Origin: Ampelocalamus luodianensis
Lineage: Eukaryota > Streptophyta > Magnoliopsida > Poales > Poaceae
Direction of reading: 5' to 3'
Length of the DNA stretch: 64,000 nt
Assembly (NCBI GenBank): GCA_036346255.1
Contig: CM070640.1
Location: 40,977,238-41,041,237, forward strand
Shown piece after piece: positions 9,278 to 19,858 of the stretch. A model generated the notes under the pieces. It did no database searches, was not told where the DNA came from, and saw only the letters and a program-made list of their open reading frames with translations. The first letter of the stretch is position 1. The number at the start of each line of letters is the position of its first letter. The position numbers and the translations under genes were made by a program.

Positions 9278-11992
9278 AGGAAGTTACTCCTACTTAAGGG
9301 TACTTCTCACTGTAGCAATTCCTGCAAAGTAATAATGTTATCTAACATTGTGAAATGAAGTTGTCACAGAATGCTGCTATCTGAAACATAGTTCTCTTGA
9401 TTCAGTTCAAGTTATGGGCTTGCCTGAAAGATGGGGCACGTGCGCTCGTAGCTATGAATATGACCGAAAACTGCGAGATCAACCTTGTACTTCTGCCAGA
9501 GATCTTGGAGGCCTTCTCGGCCCATTGGTTCACCGTATGACCCCATCATGATCTCATACCAGCTGGCAGATGAGTATCCAAGAACTCGGTGTGCGAGGAA
9601 GATGAGCCATGGCTGCTTCTGCCTGTCGACCGACGACAGGCAGTGCTCGATGAACTTGTACTGCTCAGTTCCTGGCCTCCAGTCCTCTTCGGTATTTGCT
9701 ATGCAGAACCTGAACATGCCATAGTCTGTCGAGTACCTGGAGATAACAACAGTTTCAGCAATAGGCAGACATCAGAGTGCAACCAATGATGGTTTCTACG
9801 GCAATTACCATAATTTTGCCCGGTTCTCGGCAGGGACATAGAACATAGTTTGACTAGGGACTCCGCATTCACCACCGGAATCATTGTATCCATAGAATGA
9901 TCCGGTTTCAGGCCAATCTCTCTCGTGATTGCCACTGAAGTACACAAAAGGATAACATATTTTGTGGTCATTACCTCAAGTCATACTAGTTAGTTACAAG
10001 TTCTGAAAAATGAACTGAATGTACCTGCCAATCATGTAAGGCACAGTTGAAGCAATCGGTTCTATCTGCGCTGTAAACTGATCCCACTGTGACAAATAGC
10101 CATTTGCGTAAGAAATGTCCCCAATGTGGATGACCATATCAATGTTCTCCAAGTCCTTGATGATCTGATTGGTAGTACTCAGAGAGGCTTGCTTATAATT
10201 ACCATACTCGTCTGAACCGTCTATTTCTGCCTAAACTAGGAAAATGTGAGTTAAAGACTGAATCAAGGTGAAAGAAAACAGTAAAAAAATTCTACACCTT
10301 TCCCATGTCTCCAAAGATCACAACACGCTGCAAAGAATCTTGCCCGGGATAAGGTGATGCGCGGAAACTGTAATACTTGCTCCAAATGTGAGTAGTAGAC
10401 TAGTAGTACCATTTAATAATCTATGACCAAGCCTGTAAGTGTATCTGCAACATGACCAAGCAGAAACAATGAATCGTGCCTTCTATGTATCATAGTCTCC
10501 AAACGATTAATCCAAGAAACTAACAATCGATTGCTGATTGAAAGAGTCAGTATAGATCACATACAAGGAATCAGGCCACAATTCCTTCAAGAAACTTGTA
10601 TGAATATAACCGGGATCACGCCATCCGACTGTCCGTGCTGGTGAACCTGCAGAAAGAAGTTATGCAACATTCCATTATCATAATTACAAGTGATCATTTA
10701 CCAACGAAAAAGATAATTGATAATCTAGGATAACCCTACCACACATGCTTTTTCTACCAAATGTCAATGTTCCAGCTGGAGAAAGCTTCTGATGCCCGCC
10801 TTTAGGGCCCCATTCCACAAACGGTACCGCTTCCTTGATGCTGTATCCACTTGTCCAGGTGACTGTCATCTACCATGATGTTGATAATCCAGTCACTAAA
10901 GCGAAGCGAGAAAGATATACGAAAATGCATAGGCTGTCAAGCAATCAAAATTTGCGCATTGCATTAGCAAAACGGGCGAAAAGTTTGGACTCACTTCATC
11001 CCAAGATTTCCCTTGTGCCAAACGAGGGTAGACGGGCGCCTTTGGATTTTCAAATGATACTTTGTTTGAGACAGCAATCAGCTTTGGCTGTTCCAGTGAA
11101 AAAAATTATCAGCAAATGCCACTCACAATTATACATGCTCCGAAATCCAAACTATTATATGGTAGTTCATAATGCAAAAGTTGAGCAGATATGCTGAAGC
11201 CTTACAGTTGAGAGGCCTCCAGAAAAGAGTGCAAATGAGAAGTCCTCTCTCTGGTTGATCAGTTGCATCCTCAATGATCCCTTTCCACTTTTATTGTACG
11301 CATCATTCTTGAAATTTGCAAATTGGAACTGCAGGGAATATACTCAATGTCTGATGCATAATGCATGGGAAGATATAAGATGGAAGGGAAGGTGCCACCA
11401 ACCTTCAATGGTGCTGTGCACAGTAAGGGTGGGAGGTCTCCATAGTATTCAGGTTGACAAATTTCAGAGCTAAAAATGAAGGAAGATGGAAAGCTGTCAT
11501 CTACTTGTTTCATAACTCTAGTTCACAATTAAGGGGAAGATATATATACGTGAATGCAAGCAGCTTACCTGAAGTGTGAAGGAGAAAAGACACCAATCCA
11601 ATCATTGTTTGAGGGGTTTGGGTGGAAGAATTCGACAACCACCCAGTCACTACTTTGACCCTGAAACATAACCACAAGAAGAGATAAAACATGACTGATA
11701 GAACTTCTTCAGCAGTTGAAGTAAACAAATATATTTGATATTACTAAAGAACTTAATAGACATGCTGATCTTTAGTTCTGCCTTGAGACCAATGAACAAT
11801 ACATGGTTATATGGAGCAAACCTTCAGGCCTAGAGCCGTGGGGTGAGCCTTCACGCTGGCTGAATCAACAACAGCAATCTTCGCCCTCTCGATCGCAATC
11901 CTCGACAGCGCTTGCTCACCGCCATGCGCAACGACTACCCAGCCGATCATGTATGCGAGAACCACCCACAGAACGGCCATCAAGAACCTCAT

Positions 11993-12484
11993 TTCACCTG
12001 CAAAACCTGAAATCAGCAGAATCTCAAACTGTTCATACTGCACAAGTCAACTCAGATTCCTTACAGGAAGAACTGGCCTGAATTCAGATACCTGCTAGTG
12101 ATGATGCACTTGACAAGATGGTGTGGGTGTGGGCAATTGGCTAGTGGATTAATTTGCGCTCATAGGAGAGTGTGTAGTGTTAGCAAGAAATGGTGAGGGC
12201 GATCAATTCCAATGGGACAGCGAAAGCCGCCAACACAGGCCGGCATTTCAGACGAAAACCAACAAGAAGTGGGCATATACATAGTTAGAAGAAACTTCAG
12301 AGCTTGGTGATCAAGTGGAGTCATGGAGGACCCCATGGACAAGATAACGATCATTGCGCATACTTTGAATCTATTATAGGGAAAACAGAACATGGTTTAG
12401 ACTTTGGAGAAATAATGGTTGGTTGTAGAGGAAGATGGAGAAGGCACGAAAAAAAAAAGGGAAAGGGAAAAAAAAGAAAATGGT
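11993..12484. other. Upstream region of PAP copy 2
   Basis: About 490 bp between the ATG of PAP copy 2 and the tRNA gene. An AG just before the ATG (TTTTGCAGGTGAAATG on the minus strand) could be a 5' UTR splice acceptor. I see no clear TATA box. The A-rich stretch at 12449..12479, read on the minus strand, gives the T runs that end the tRNA transcript. Confidence 0.45.
12463..12479 (-). terminator. Pol III T-run terminator of tRNA-Lys
   Basis: On the minus strand, TTTTC and then a longer T run begin about six bases past the discriminator base, as expected for RNA polymerase III termination. A second long T run lies a little further downstream. Confidence 0.8.
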
Positions 12485-12557
12485 CGCCCACCGTGGGGCT
12501 CGAACCCACGACCACAAGGTTAAGAGCCTTGCGCTCTACCAACTGAGCTAGACGGGC
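12485..12557 (-). tRNA. tRNA-Lys (anticodon CUU)
   Basis: The minus strand has a full 73-nt cloverleaf. The acceptor stem GCCCGTC pairs with GGTGGGC, including G-U pairs. The D-arm contains TAGCTCAGTTGGTAGAGC (the internal A box), the anticodon loop is CTCTTAA with anticodon CTT, and the T-arm is GGGTTCGAGCCCC (B box). The discriminator base is G. A Pol III terminator of T runs begins a few bases after the 3' end. There is no intron. It decodes AAG codons in cytosolic translation. Confidence 0.97.
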
Positions 12558-13117
12558 CTGACTTGGCACTAATGTAAAGTATTTTGCTGTTGAACTTTGA
12601 AAGTAAAAAATCTTTACACCAACAAAACACGATATTAACTTATTGGATTGCATACAGTTGCATCATTCATTTTGCAATTTCAATCTTTATGTTTTGTTAC
12701 ACTCTAGAGATGCTGGTCATTCTGGTCCGCTTGCACAGGACAAACATGGGAGAATAGTCAGATAAACAAGTAGAAAACACCTGCTGAGATAATTGTGTTA
12801 CAACTGCAACTAAGATTAGCAGTGCACACACAAAATCAGCACCATTGCTTAACGAGCCAGACAGCTGCTAACAGATTTCCCAGCCTCACCAAAACTAAGC
12901 ACAATATGTATGTTCTGGTAGTGCTCAGTCTAAGCAACTATGCTCATCTCAAGATCCCTACAAAATTGTACACAAGCACAATCCAAGTGATGAGACAAAA
13001 AAAAATGAATGTCTGTACTCTGTACAAATAACCAAGCATATTTTGGCAATAGCCCAAAATCAAGAGAAAAGCTCTAGGGTGAACTACAGAACTATGAGAT
13101 CGTGTGCGTGATGCGTC
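12558..13117. other. Spacer between tRNA-Lys and the diacylglycerol kinase fragment
   Basis: About 560 bp with no credible gene. The right half presumably contains the 3' UTR of the minus-strand diacylglycerol kinase, which ends at 13118. No repeat boundaries are seen. Confidence 0.5.
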
Positions 13118-13628
13118 CTACAAAAGCTTAGATGCTATCTCCTGGAGAAGAGTCCTCTTCTGCGAGGCTGAGATGATACCGCTGTTCTCAGCGTTTTCCA
13201 GAACGTCAACCATTATGGAAGCGGCTTGACAGATAGGTTCTTCAGAAACTCTCTTCAGCATGAAGGCCTTCAGATGAGATAGATAGATGTCAGTGGGTGA
13301 GGAAGAAAGTGCAGTTAAATGTATAAAGGGGAGAGAAGAACCTGGCCATGATGAGAAACTTCTATTGTGCATGGCTGCTGGGACCATGGCTCTGCATCCA
13401 CTTGAATGGGCATTGGAGTAGTGATCTCAATCTTTATATGATGCCCTTGAGCCAACCTCTGTGCACGAGAAAGCCCTACCTAGAGCAAGATTATCCACAG
13501 GCAGTTCATACTCCGCATAAAAACCCCAACAACATGAGGTCTAGAAGCAAAAAAAATAGTCTTCTTTCGTACCTGCAGCCTTCCAAGATGCAATATTCCT
13601 GTGAAGCTAACTACTTCCAGCATCTTGT
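13118..13628 (-). CDS. Diacylglycerol kinase, last three exons (5' part cut off)
   Basis: Three minus-strand exons with GT-AG introns: 13573..13628, 13342..13479 and 13118..13267, where the stop TAG is 13118..13120. Translation gives DKMLEVVSFTGILHLGRLQ, then VGLSRAQRLAQGHHIKIEI and QVDAEPWSQQPCTIEVSHHG, then AFMLKR and a 43-residue tail. This is the end of the DGK accessory domain of plant diacylglycerol kinases, which phosphorylate diacylglycerol to phosphatidic acid in lipid signalling. The catalytic domain (GGDG motif) and the N-terminal C1 domains are not visible upstream. About 25 bp beyond the first exon the sequence turns into LTR-like and minisatellite DNA. Either a very large TE-filled intron separates the rest of the gene, or this is a fragment. 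The three exons themselves are open. Confidence 0.85.
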
Positions 13629-14239
13629 CTGTCGTAGCAAAAAGACTAGATAATGGGTACGAAGTATCCTTTTATCTTGGGAGAGGACCGAACAGAGAGG
13701 AGCCCAAAGCAGTGATTGTATGAGCCTTGTATTATGAATGTGTAAAATGAGAGAATGAGGGGAGCCCGCCTCTTACATGCCCTTGGGGCTCTATATATAG
13801 GAGCTAAGAAGAGACATTTTCCTTCTTGCCCTCGCATTGTATTCAGAGAGAGAGGGGCATTTATGTACATTGGTCTAAGTACACCATATGGATCTGGTCT
13901 ATACATATGTATGATATCCACCACGGCACATCAGTATTTCTGACGACCCTAGGGGGCGGGGCACCCCTTAGTGCCCTACTGCGACAACTCCCTCATCTGC
14001 AAGGGCCGAGGTCGCAAGGACAGGTCCCGCAGTCCCGAGGGGCGAGCGGACACAATCCTTTTGCCCCCAATCCCTCGGGATTCGGGATACCCCGGGAACA
14101 ATCGACACGGGGTTGTCGCGCCGAGGCATGGCCTTCGAAGCGGGCGGCGCGTCGAGACGAAGTCTGCGTGGCTGAGGCATGGCCCTTGAGACGGGCGGCG
14201 TATCGAGATGGAGCCCGTGCTGGCGAAGTTGACACGAGG

Positions 14240-14950
14240 GCCGCCACGCTAAGGCATGGCCTATGAGGCGGGCGACGCGCTGTGGCCGCCCCGCTAAGGC
14301 TATGGCCTCGAGGCGGTTGGTGAGCAGAGATGGATCCTGTGCGGGCGAAGCCAACGCGGTGCCGCCACGGTGAGGCATGGCCTATGAGGTGGGCGGCGCG
14401 TGGCCGCCCCACCGAGGCTATGACCTCAAGGTGGGCGGTGAGTAGAGAAGGAACCCGCACGGGCGAAGTCGACGCGGTGCCGCCATGCCGAGGCATGGCC
14501 TACGAGGCGGGCGGTGCGTCGTGGCCGCCCCCGCCAAGGCCATGGCCTCGAGGCGGGTGGTGAGCATAGAAGGAGCCTGCGCGGGCGAAGTCGATGCGGT
14601 GCCACCGCCGAGGCATGGCCTACGAGGCGGGAGGTGCATCGTGGCTGCTCCACCGAGGCCATGGCCTCGAGGCGGGTGGTGAGCATAGAAGGAGCCCGCA
14701 TGGGCGAAGTCGACGCGGCGCCAGAGCCCGCGCGGGGCAAAATTGACATGGCGGCAATAGAGAAGGAGCCTGCGTGGGCGAAGTCGACGCGGTGCCGCCA
14801 CGCCGAGGTGGGCGGCACGTTGTGGCTGCCCCGCTTAGGCTATGGCCTCGAGGTGGGCGGTGAGCAGAGATGGAGCCCGCGGGGGTGAAGTTGACGCGGT
14901 GCCGCCACGCCGAGGCATGGCCTACGAGGCGGGCAGCGCGTCGAGGCCAG
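14240..14950. repeat. GC-rich tandem array, period about 120 bp
   Basis: About five to six degenerate units built around GAGGCATGGCCTACGAGG, GGCGGGCGG and GGCGAAGTCGACGCGGTGCC. The first motif recurs near 14373, 14491, 14611 and 14911. Long overlapping ORFs occur on both strands only because the array is GC-rich and has few stops; they are not genes. Confidence 0.85.
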
Positions 14951-15144
14951 ATTGTCACTATACCTCATCGTGTTTGATTTTCTTTGGTGTGACCATTTGT
15001 GTTGGTCCTGTTGGGGACCAGGTATTGTCCCCCTTCAACCGCTCCTAGTGGATTGTGCCCGCAACTTGGAGTTGTTAGTGAAGGGTTGATGTTGTCTGCC
15101 TGAGGAGGTGACTGCTTTTTTTTAATGATGATGATTATTATTAT

Positions 15145-15580
15145 TATTGGGCTTGTTTGGGAGCCCACAACTATAGATGGGGAGGCGAAGCCGAGTGCTG
15201 TCCCCCATACTCTTTTTGATTGGGCTCGCTTGGGAGCCCACAGCTAGGGAGGGGGAGGCGAAGCCGAGGGCCGTCCCCTGTACTTTTTTTGATTGGGCTT
15301 CGTTTGGGAACCCCCAAATAGTGAGGGGGAGGTGAAGCCGAACGTCGTCCCCCATACTCTTTTTGATTGGGATCGTTTGGGGCCCACAACTAGCGAGGGG
15401 GAGGCGAAGCCAAACGCCGTCCCCATACTCTTTTTGATTGGGCTTATTTGGGGGCCCACAGCTAGCGAGGGGGAGGCGAAGCCGAGCACCATCCCCCATA
15501 CTCTTTTTGATTGGGCTCACTTGGGATCCCTTAGCTAGCGAGGGGGAGACGAAGCCGAGCGTCGTCCCCCATAATCTTCG
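15145..15580. repeat. Tandem array, period about 73 bp, six units
   Basis: Each unit contains GGGAGCCCACA, a GAGGGGGAGGCGAAGCCGA block and a CATACTCTTTTTGATTGGG block. Unit starts lie near 15160, 15232, 15306, 15379, 15451 and 15524. It is unrelated to the arrays on either side. Confidence 0.88.
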
Positions 15581-15589
15581 GAGCAACTG

Positions 15590-16140
15590 GGGCTTTGTGC
15601 ACTAGAGCGCAATATGGAGTGTCTCTTCGCCGAGACGAGACCTTCGAGACGGGAGACTCCCTAGTTGCTGAGACGAGGCATTCGAGGTAGGAGATTCCCT
15701 AGTTGCTGAGGCGAGGCCTTTAGAGTGACTAGGGTTTTGCGCGCTGGGGTGCGGTGTGCTACGTCTCTCCACCGAGGCGAGTCCTTCGAGGCGAGAGACT
15801 CCTTAGTCGCCGAGGTGAGGCCTTCAGAGCGACTAGGGTTTTGCGCGTTGGGGCACGATATACAAGGTCTCTTCGTCAAGGTGAGGCCTTCGAGGCGGGA
15901 GACTCCCTAGTCGCCAAAGCGAGGCCTTTGGAGTGACTAGGGTTTTGCGCGCTGGGGCGTAGTGTGCTACATCTCTCCACCGAGGCGTGAGACTCCCTAG
16001 TCGCCAAGGCACGACCTTTGGAGCGACTAGGGTTTTGCACGTTAGGATGGGTTGTGTGAGGTCTCTCCACCGAGGTGAGGCCTTCGAGGCGGAAGACTCC
16101 CTAGTCATCGAGGCACAACCCTCGGAACGACTAGGGTTTA
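15590..16140. repeat. Tandem array, period about 104 bp, about five units
   Basis: Each unit contains GCGACTAGGGTTTTGCGCG, GGTCTCTCCACCGAGGCGAG and GGGAGACTCCCTAGTCGCC. The GACTAGGGTTTTGC word recurs near 15728, 15832, 15936, 16025 and 16128. GACTCCCTAGTC inside each unit is self-complementary and could form a hairpin. Confidence 0.85.
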
Positions 16141-16606
16141 CATGTTGGAGCACGATGACCTCAACACCAGCCCCGTGCCTCCGCTTGTGCCTTCGCCTGC
16201 GACACCGTAAGCCGCCGCCCGATATCTGGAATCGCCTCACGCGCTCGAGATCTTGAACCATCATCGTAGCTTCATAGGTGGAGGCTGTCGTCGCCAATCA
16301 TCCTCGGAGCGGCGACGATGGAGCGACGACTCAAGCGGCAGTGGCGGAGACTTGGGTAGCTTTTGTGCCCCCGGTGGTGTGGAGACTGGATAGAGAGACT
16401 AAGAGAGAGCAGTTGAGGAGAGAGGACATAGAGGGACCGAGAGAATGAGGGAGGGGGTCAGGGGAGGGGAGGGAACGATGATTTTTTGCCTGACACAGTG
16501 GTCCTAGTACGCGTGGGGTTCGTTCAATTTTTTTTCGTACGAGGGGTGGGAGGATCCCTACTACGCGGGGTGAACCTCTTCTTTCATTAGTTAAGATGTT
16601 TAGAGT

Positions 16607-16906
16607 AGACCTGTTCAAACCTCGGCCCTGGTCGGGCCTGGAAAAGCCCGACCTTGGATGTGTAGGCCCAAGCTCGTCCCAGCCAGGCCCGAAGCATGTG
16701 TTTTTCCATTAAAATATTATTATTTTTAATTCTTTTTTGGAATATATTTAATTCATTTCAAGAATAAAATATCTTTATTATTTTTATTGTCATTGTTGAG
16801 CTTTTCTGGGCTTTAGGCCTTCGGGCCGAAAATCAAGGCCCAAGCACAAAAAAATTGGGTCGGGCTCGGGTCAGGTCACCTATTCGGGCCACACATGAAC
16901 AGGTCT
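16607..16906. mobile_element. MITE with AGACCTGTTCA inverted ends (hAT-like)
   Basis: Perfect 11-bp terminal inverted repeats AGACCTGTTCA/TGAACAGGTCT bound about 300 bp rich in GGGCC/GGCCC words with an AT-rich middle. This composition is common in plant hAT-derived MITEs. Flanks TTAGAG and TTGGAG may be a diverged target duplication, but it is not exact. Confidence 0.6.
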
Positions 16907-17085
16907 TTGGAGGATATGTTAGCATTATGTACCTAAGTGAGCATGTTGCTCAAACAAAAGATCTAAAACCAGTCTTTCTTGGTTTAAAGCTGAGCTACAT
17001 AGACATGTATTGGATCACTTTAGGTCTTGGATATCCTTTTCATTAATGGCTAGCATTTTTTAAGGCAATATGGCCCGAAGGGCCT
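16907..17085. other. Short unassigned spacer before the Tekay-like element
   Basis: About 180 bp without recognisable features. A 35-codon open stretch in it has no recognisable similarity. It is continuous across the Tekay insertion with 26511 onward, because the ATAGC target duplication marks the join. Confidence 0.4.
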
Positions 17086-17090
17086 ATAGC

Positions 17091-19858
17091 TGTAACACCT
17101 TGTTTTCTAAGCCTTTTTGAAGTTTTCAAAAATAAAAATAACTATTTTGTTTATTGATTTGTTAAAGCTTAACTTGAGATTTTTGGAATCGAAAGTGATT
17201 TAAATGACTAAATCAAACTTCAACTAATCCAAAAGTTGGTTTTGGGTTTGCTAGAGTTATCTGGTTTTTGAGTTTCGCCTTGTTCGCTCTGTTTTCCCCT
17301 CTGCTCAGCTCTCCATCCTCTTAGTCACGATCATCCTCTTGGTCACGACCACCCTCTCGGTCGCAACCGCCCTTTTTGCAAAGACCACCCTTTCGGTCAC
17401 AACCGCTCTTTTTGCAAAGACCACCCTTTCAGTCGCAACCATTGCAAAGAGCACCCTTTCGGTCGACACCACCCTTTTTGCAAAGACCACCCTTTCGGTC
17501 ACAACCGCCCTTTTTCAAAGACCACCCTCTCAGTCGTGACCACCCTTTGGTCACGACCTCCTCTTTTACAAAGACCACCCTCCTCCTTAGGACCTCCTCC
17601 TCCTCCTCAGGACCACCTCCTCCTCAGGACCACCCTTTCGGTTGGACCCCCCTCTTGGTCACAACTTCCCGTTGACCTTGACCTACCTCTCTGTTTCAAC
17701 TAGCCCTGCTCACTTTCTCCTTCTTGCACGTTGGCTGCAGAAATCTTCGCACATTAAATGTTGTTGCGTCGTATTAAATGTTGTCACCTCTATTGTCCCA
17801 TCTCCCCCTCTTGTCTTCTCCCTTACCTGCTCCTGTCCCCTTGCTCACCAGTCGGTCGTGTGCCTGTGCTGCGCCACCGTGAATCCCGTCGCTACATCCT
17901 TGTCACCCAGTTCTCCTACCTCCTCTATAAATAGCACACTAGGGAGCCTTTTGCCTTTTTCACCCCATTCGCTTTCACCTCAACACTTCCTCTTTCTTGC
18001 TCTCGTCCCACAGCTTTCTTCCATTGGACCTCCTTCCCTAAAGCTTTTTGAGTTGGATTTCATTTGGATCTTTATTTGGGCTTTTTTGATCTTACTCTGT
18101 TCTCACGTGTAGAGTTCAACGACGCCGGGGAGCCAGAGTACCTCGACAAAGTATATTCTCAAGCTTTCGAGCAAGGCAAGTCATACTCTTGATCATATTG
18201 CACCTAATATTTCAAATTATGTACATTCTGTTTTAAATTACTAATGCATGTATATTTCAATTCAAGTACTTTAAATCCTTGTTTTAACTTGATAGTTATT
18301 CCCAGTTCCTTTGTACACCCAAACATGAACGTCTTTTGGACCTCCCTTGATACCTTAGTTAAAAGCTAGTTGATACATTAGTATGAACTAGAACATGTTG
18401 CAAAACTCTATGCTTAGGCAAAGGTTAGCTCAAAAATCTTTGATTTGAGGAAGTTAGCAAAAAGCTCAACTCTGTTTTCAAATGCTATGGTATAGTCAGT
18501 ACTATGGAGTTTTTTGAAATGTTTTAACTGTGTAAACTGAAGTGAAAACTGGTTTGGACTTGGACGAAATGGATCTTTGGATGGGTGCATGTTCATGCAC
18601 GAGATCGATCCATTTCTATGGTCGAAGCCCAGGGTTCGTTTGGATGTCGTCCAGGTCAGTTAAGCACCGGTCTTCGAGTGTATTTTGCTATGTCTTCTCG
18701 TACTACCACATGTCCTGAATGGACAGGACCTGGCTAACAAATCTGTAATGTCTCACCGTAGTCGTGCCATCCGGTTGCATGGATGTCTTTCACGACCTAC
18801 TTTTATGTATTCCCACATGGCGCAAGAGGGGGCTTGAATCCAGCGGGTGGTTTGCCCAATGGAAGCGAAACCTTAGCGAGGCGGGACTACGGTGGGATGG
18901 CGCATTATAAAGGCCTTGTGATAATATCTTAGTCTCACACCTTCGGAAGTGTGTGAGCGGACAGTATAATTGATTATCTTTTGTGGGTAAAGTTGTACAA
19001 CCTTTGTAGAGTGTAAAACTAATCGAATAGCCGTGTCCACGGTCAAGGACATGCTGGCAAAGCTGCTCCAAGTTATATTTTGGTTTTATTTTCAAAAGGC
19101 TTTATTACCTAGTTTTGGATCTCTATCCAAATGGGTTTTGGGCATGTGGCCTTGTGATAGGAGAATATCCTACACTATCCTTGTGAATGTTATCTAACTA
19201 TAAAACTTGTGTTTAGAAAAATGAATTCTACTTATGGTTTAGACTACTTCGGAACTTAGTACAAATAATTGGAAAAAAAAACTTGGCTTTATGTAAATCA
19301 ACTCTATAAGTCTGACTTTTGTTATACCCTTGCATGCATCAATCTGTTACTTAATGGGTGTGACTTGCGAGCGCGGTTGTTGTGCTAACTCTTGCTTGTT
19401 GACAAGCAGGTGAAGAGGCCTTCGTGGAGGACCAGGATGTCCTGGACGACTAGGATGCACCCCAGCTGATTGCCTGTGGTGAATCGGGTGGCCCACGACT
19501 AGTGCTTTTGTTTTCGCTGTTCTTGCTCTTGGCCTTGTGCCCTTTTGTAATCAACTCAAAATTTTTGTTAATATAGTGACGTTGTATGGATATATTATCA
19601 TCTCTTGTTTGATTGTGTACACTAGCCATTGATCTCTGGTTGTAATCGCAGTATCCAAGCTCCACTTGATGTTTTGGATTGTATCTGCTGGTTACTCCCT
19701 TTTCTTCTTATAATCTGTATTGCGAACTTTTGTTGTTGTCGGTTTCTGTTAATAGAAACAGGGGTTACCCTTTTATGAAAAAACACTACCCATTGATCAT
19801 GGGACTAGTGAGGTTTACACAGCGAGGTCCCAGGGTCCTCTGCCCTAGGGTCGCTACA
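17091..19858 (+). repeat. 5' LTR of the Tekay-like element
   Basis: It begins TGTAACACC and ends GTCGCTACA. It contains the minisatellite at 17330..17650. The CTCTATAAATAGCACAC sequence near 17922 is a good Pol II TATA box for the element's transcript. Confidence 0.93.
17330..17650 (+). repeat. LTR minisatellite, unit about 36 bp
   Basis: Repeats of CTTTTTGCAAAGACCACC followed by CTTTCGGTCACAACCGCC or variants. A shortened copy occurs in the 3' LTR (about 24957..25200). A diverged form built on GGTTATGACCACCCTT lies in the second Tekay-like LTR (about 41630..41760). Unit number differs between the three LTRs. Confidence 0.85.

Larger units (their letters stand above)
7485..11992 (-). pseudogene. 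Purple acid phosphatase, PAP27/PAP1-like (copy 2), frameshifted in exon 8
   Basis: Twelve exons on the minus strand: 11822..11992, 11569..11660, 11403..11469, 11206..11328, 10995..11087, 10740..10869, 10565..10646, 10298..10444, 10025..10230, 9809..9934, 9424..9736 and 7485..7790. Without the exon 8 insertion the frame would encode about 613 residues, the usual family length. There is an N-terminal signal peptide. All five metallophosphatase motifs are present: GDMG (exon 8), GDISY, GNHE, the H of FLAHR, and GHIH. The C-terminal YWSFFRDYDFGF block is also intact. These are the ligands of the Fe-metal centre. In exon 8, a net 14 extra bases between NGT and HIWS (about 10389..10404) shift the frame to a TGA some 20 codons later. 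Intron 11 starts with GC instead of GT and contains a LINE. The gene may be a recent pseudogene, or the insertion may be an assembly error. Confidence 0.88.
13654..16605. mobile_element. LTR-like and minisatellite-rich TE block next to the DGK exon
   Basis: A break in character occurs near 13654 (TGGGTACGAAGTATCC), inside the intron upstream of the DGK exons. Read on the minus strand, 13654..13820 resembles an LTR end with a CTATATATAG TATA box (about 13790..13800). The rest holds three different tandem arrays described separately, then about 450 bp of GC-rich unique-looking DNA. I see no gag, pol or transposase and no matching second LTR, so the family is unassigned. Confidence 0.45.

Noticed and set aside
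10385..10410. A tiny intron removing the exon 8 insertion of PAP copy 2
   Set aside because: GT and AG dinucleotides occur but the span would be only about ten bases, far below any plant intron.
12481..12484. Genome-encoded CCA after the tRNA-Lys
   Set aside because: ACCA follows the discriminator base by chance. Plant nuclear tRNAs get CCA post-transcriptionally, and the bases are not directly adjacent in the right position.
14000..14960. Overlapping ORFs of 110-170 codons on both strands
   Set aside because: They arise from a GC-rich tandem array with few stop codons, the peptides are repetitive in all frames, and no domain is recognisable.
15122..15586. A 154-codon minus-strand ORF with repeated KSMGD peptides
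   Set aside because: It is a translation of the 73-bp tandem array, which is close to a multiple of three minus indels; no family is recognised.
15145..16140. CRISPR-like direct repeats
   Set aside because: The units are contiguous minisatellites without unique spacers, in a plant nuclear sequence.
17305..17675. ORFs coding for repeated TTLSVTTALFAK or TERVVFAKRA peptides
   Set aside because: They translate the LTR minisatellite of the Tekay-like element. Unit number changes between LTR copies.
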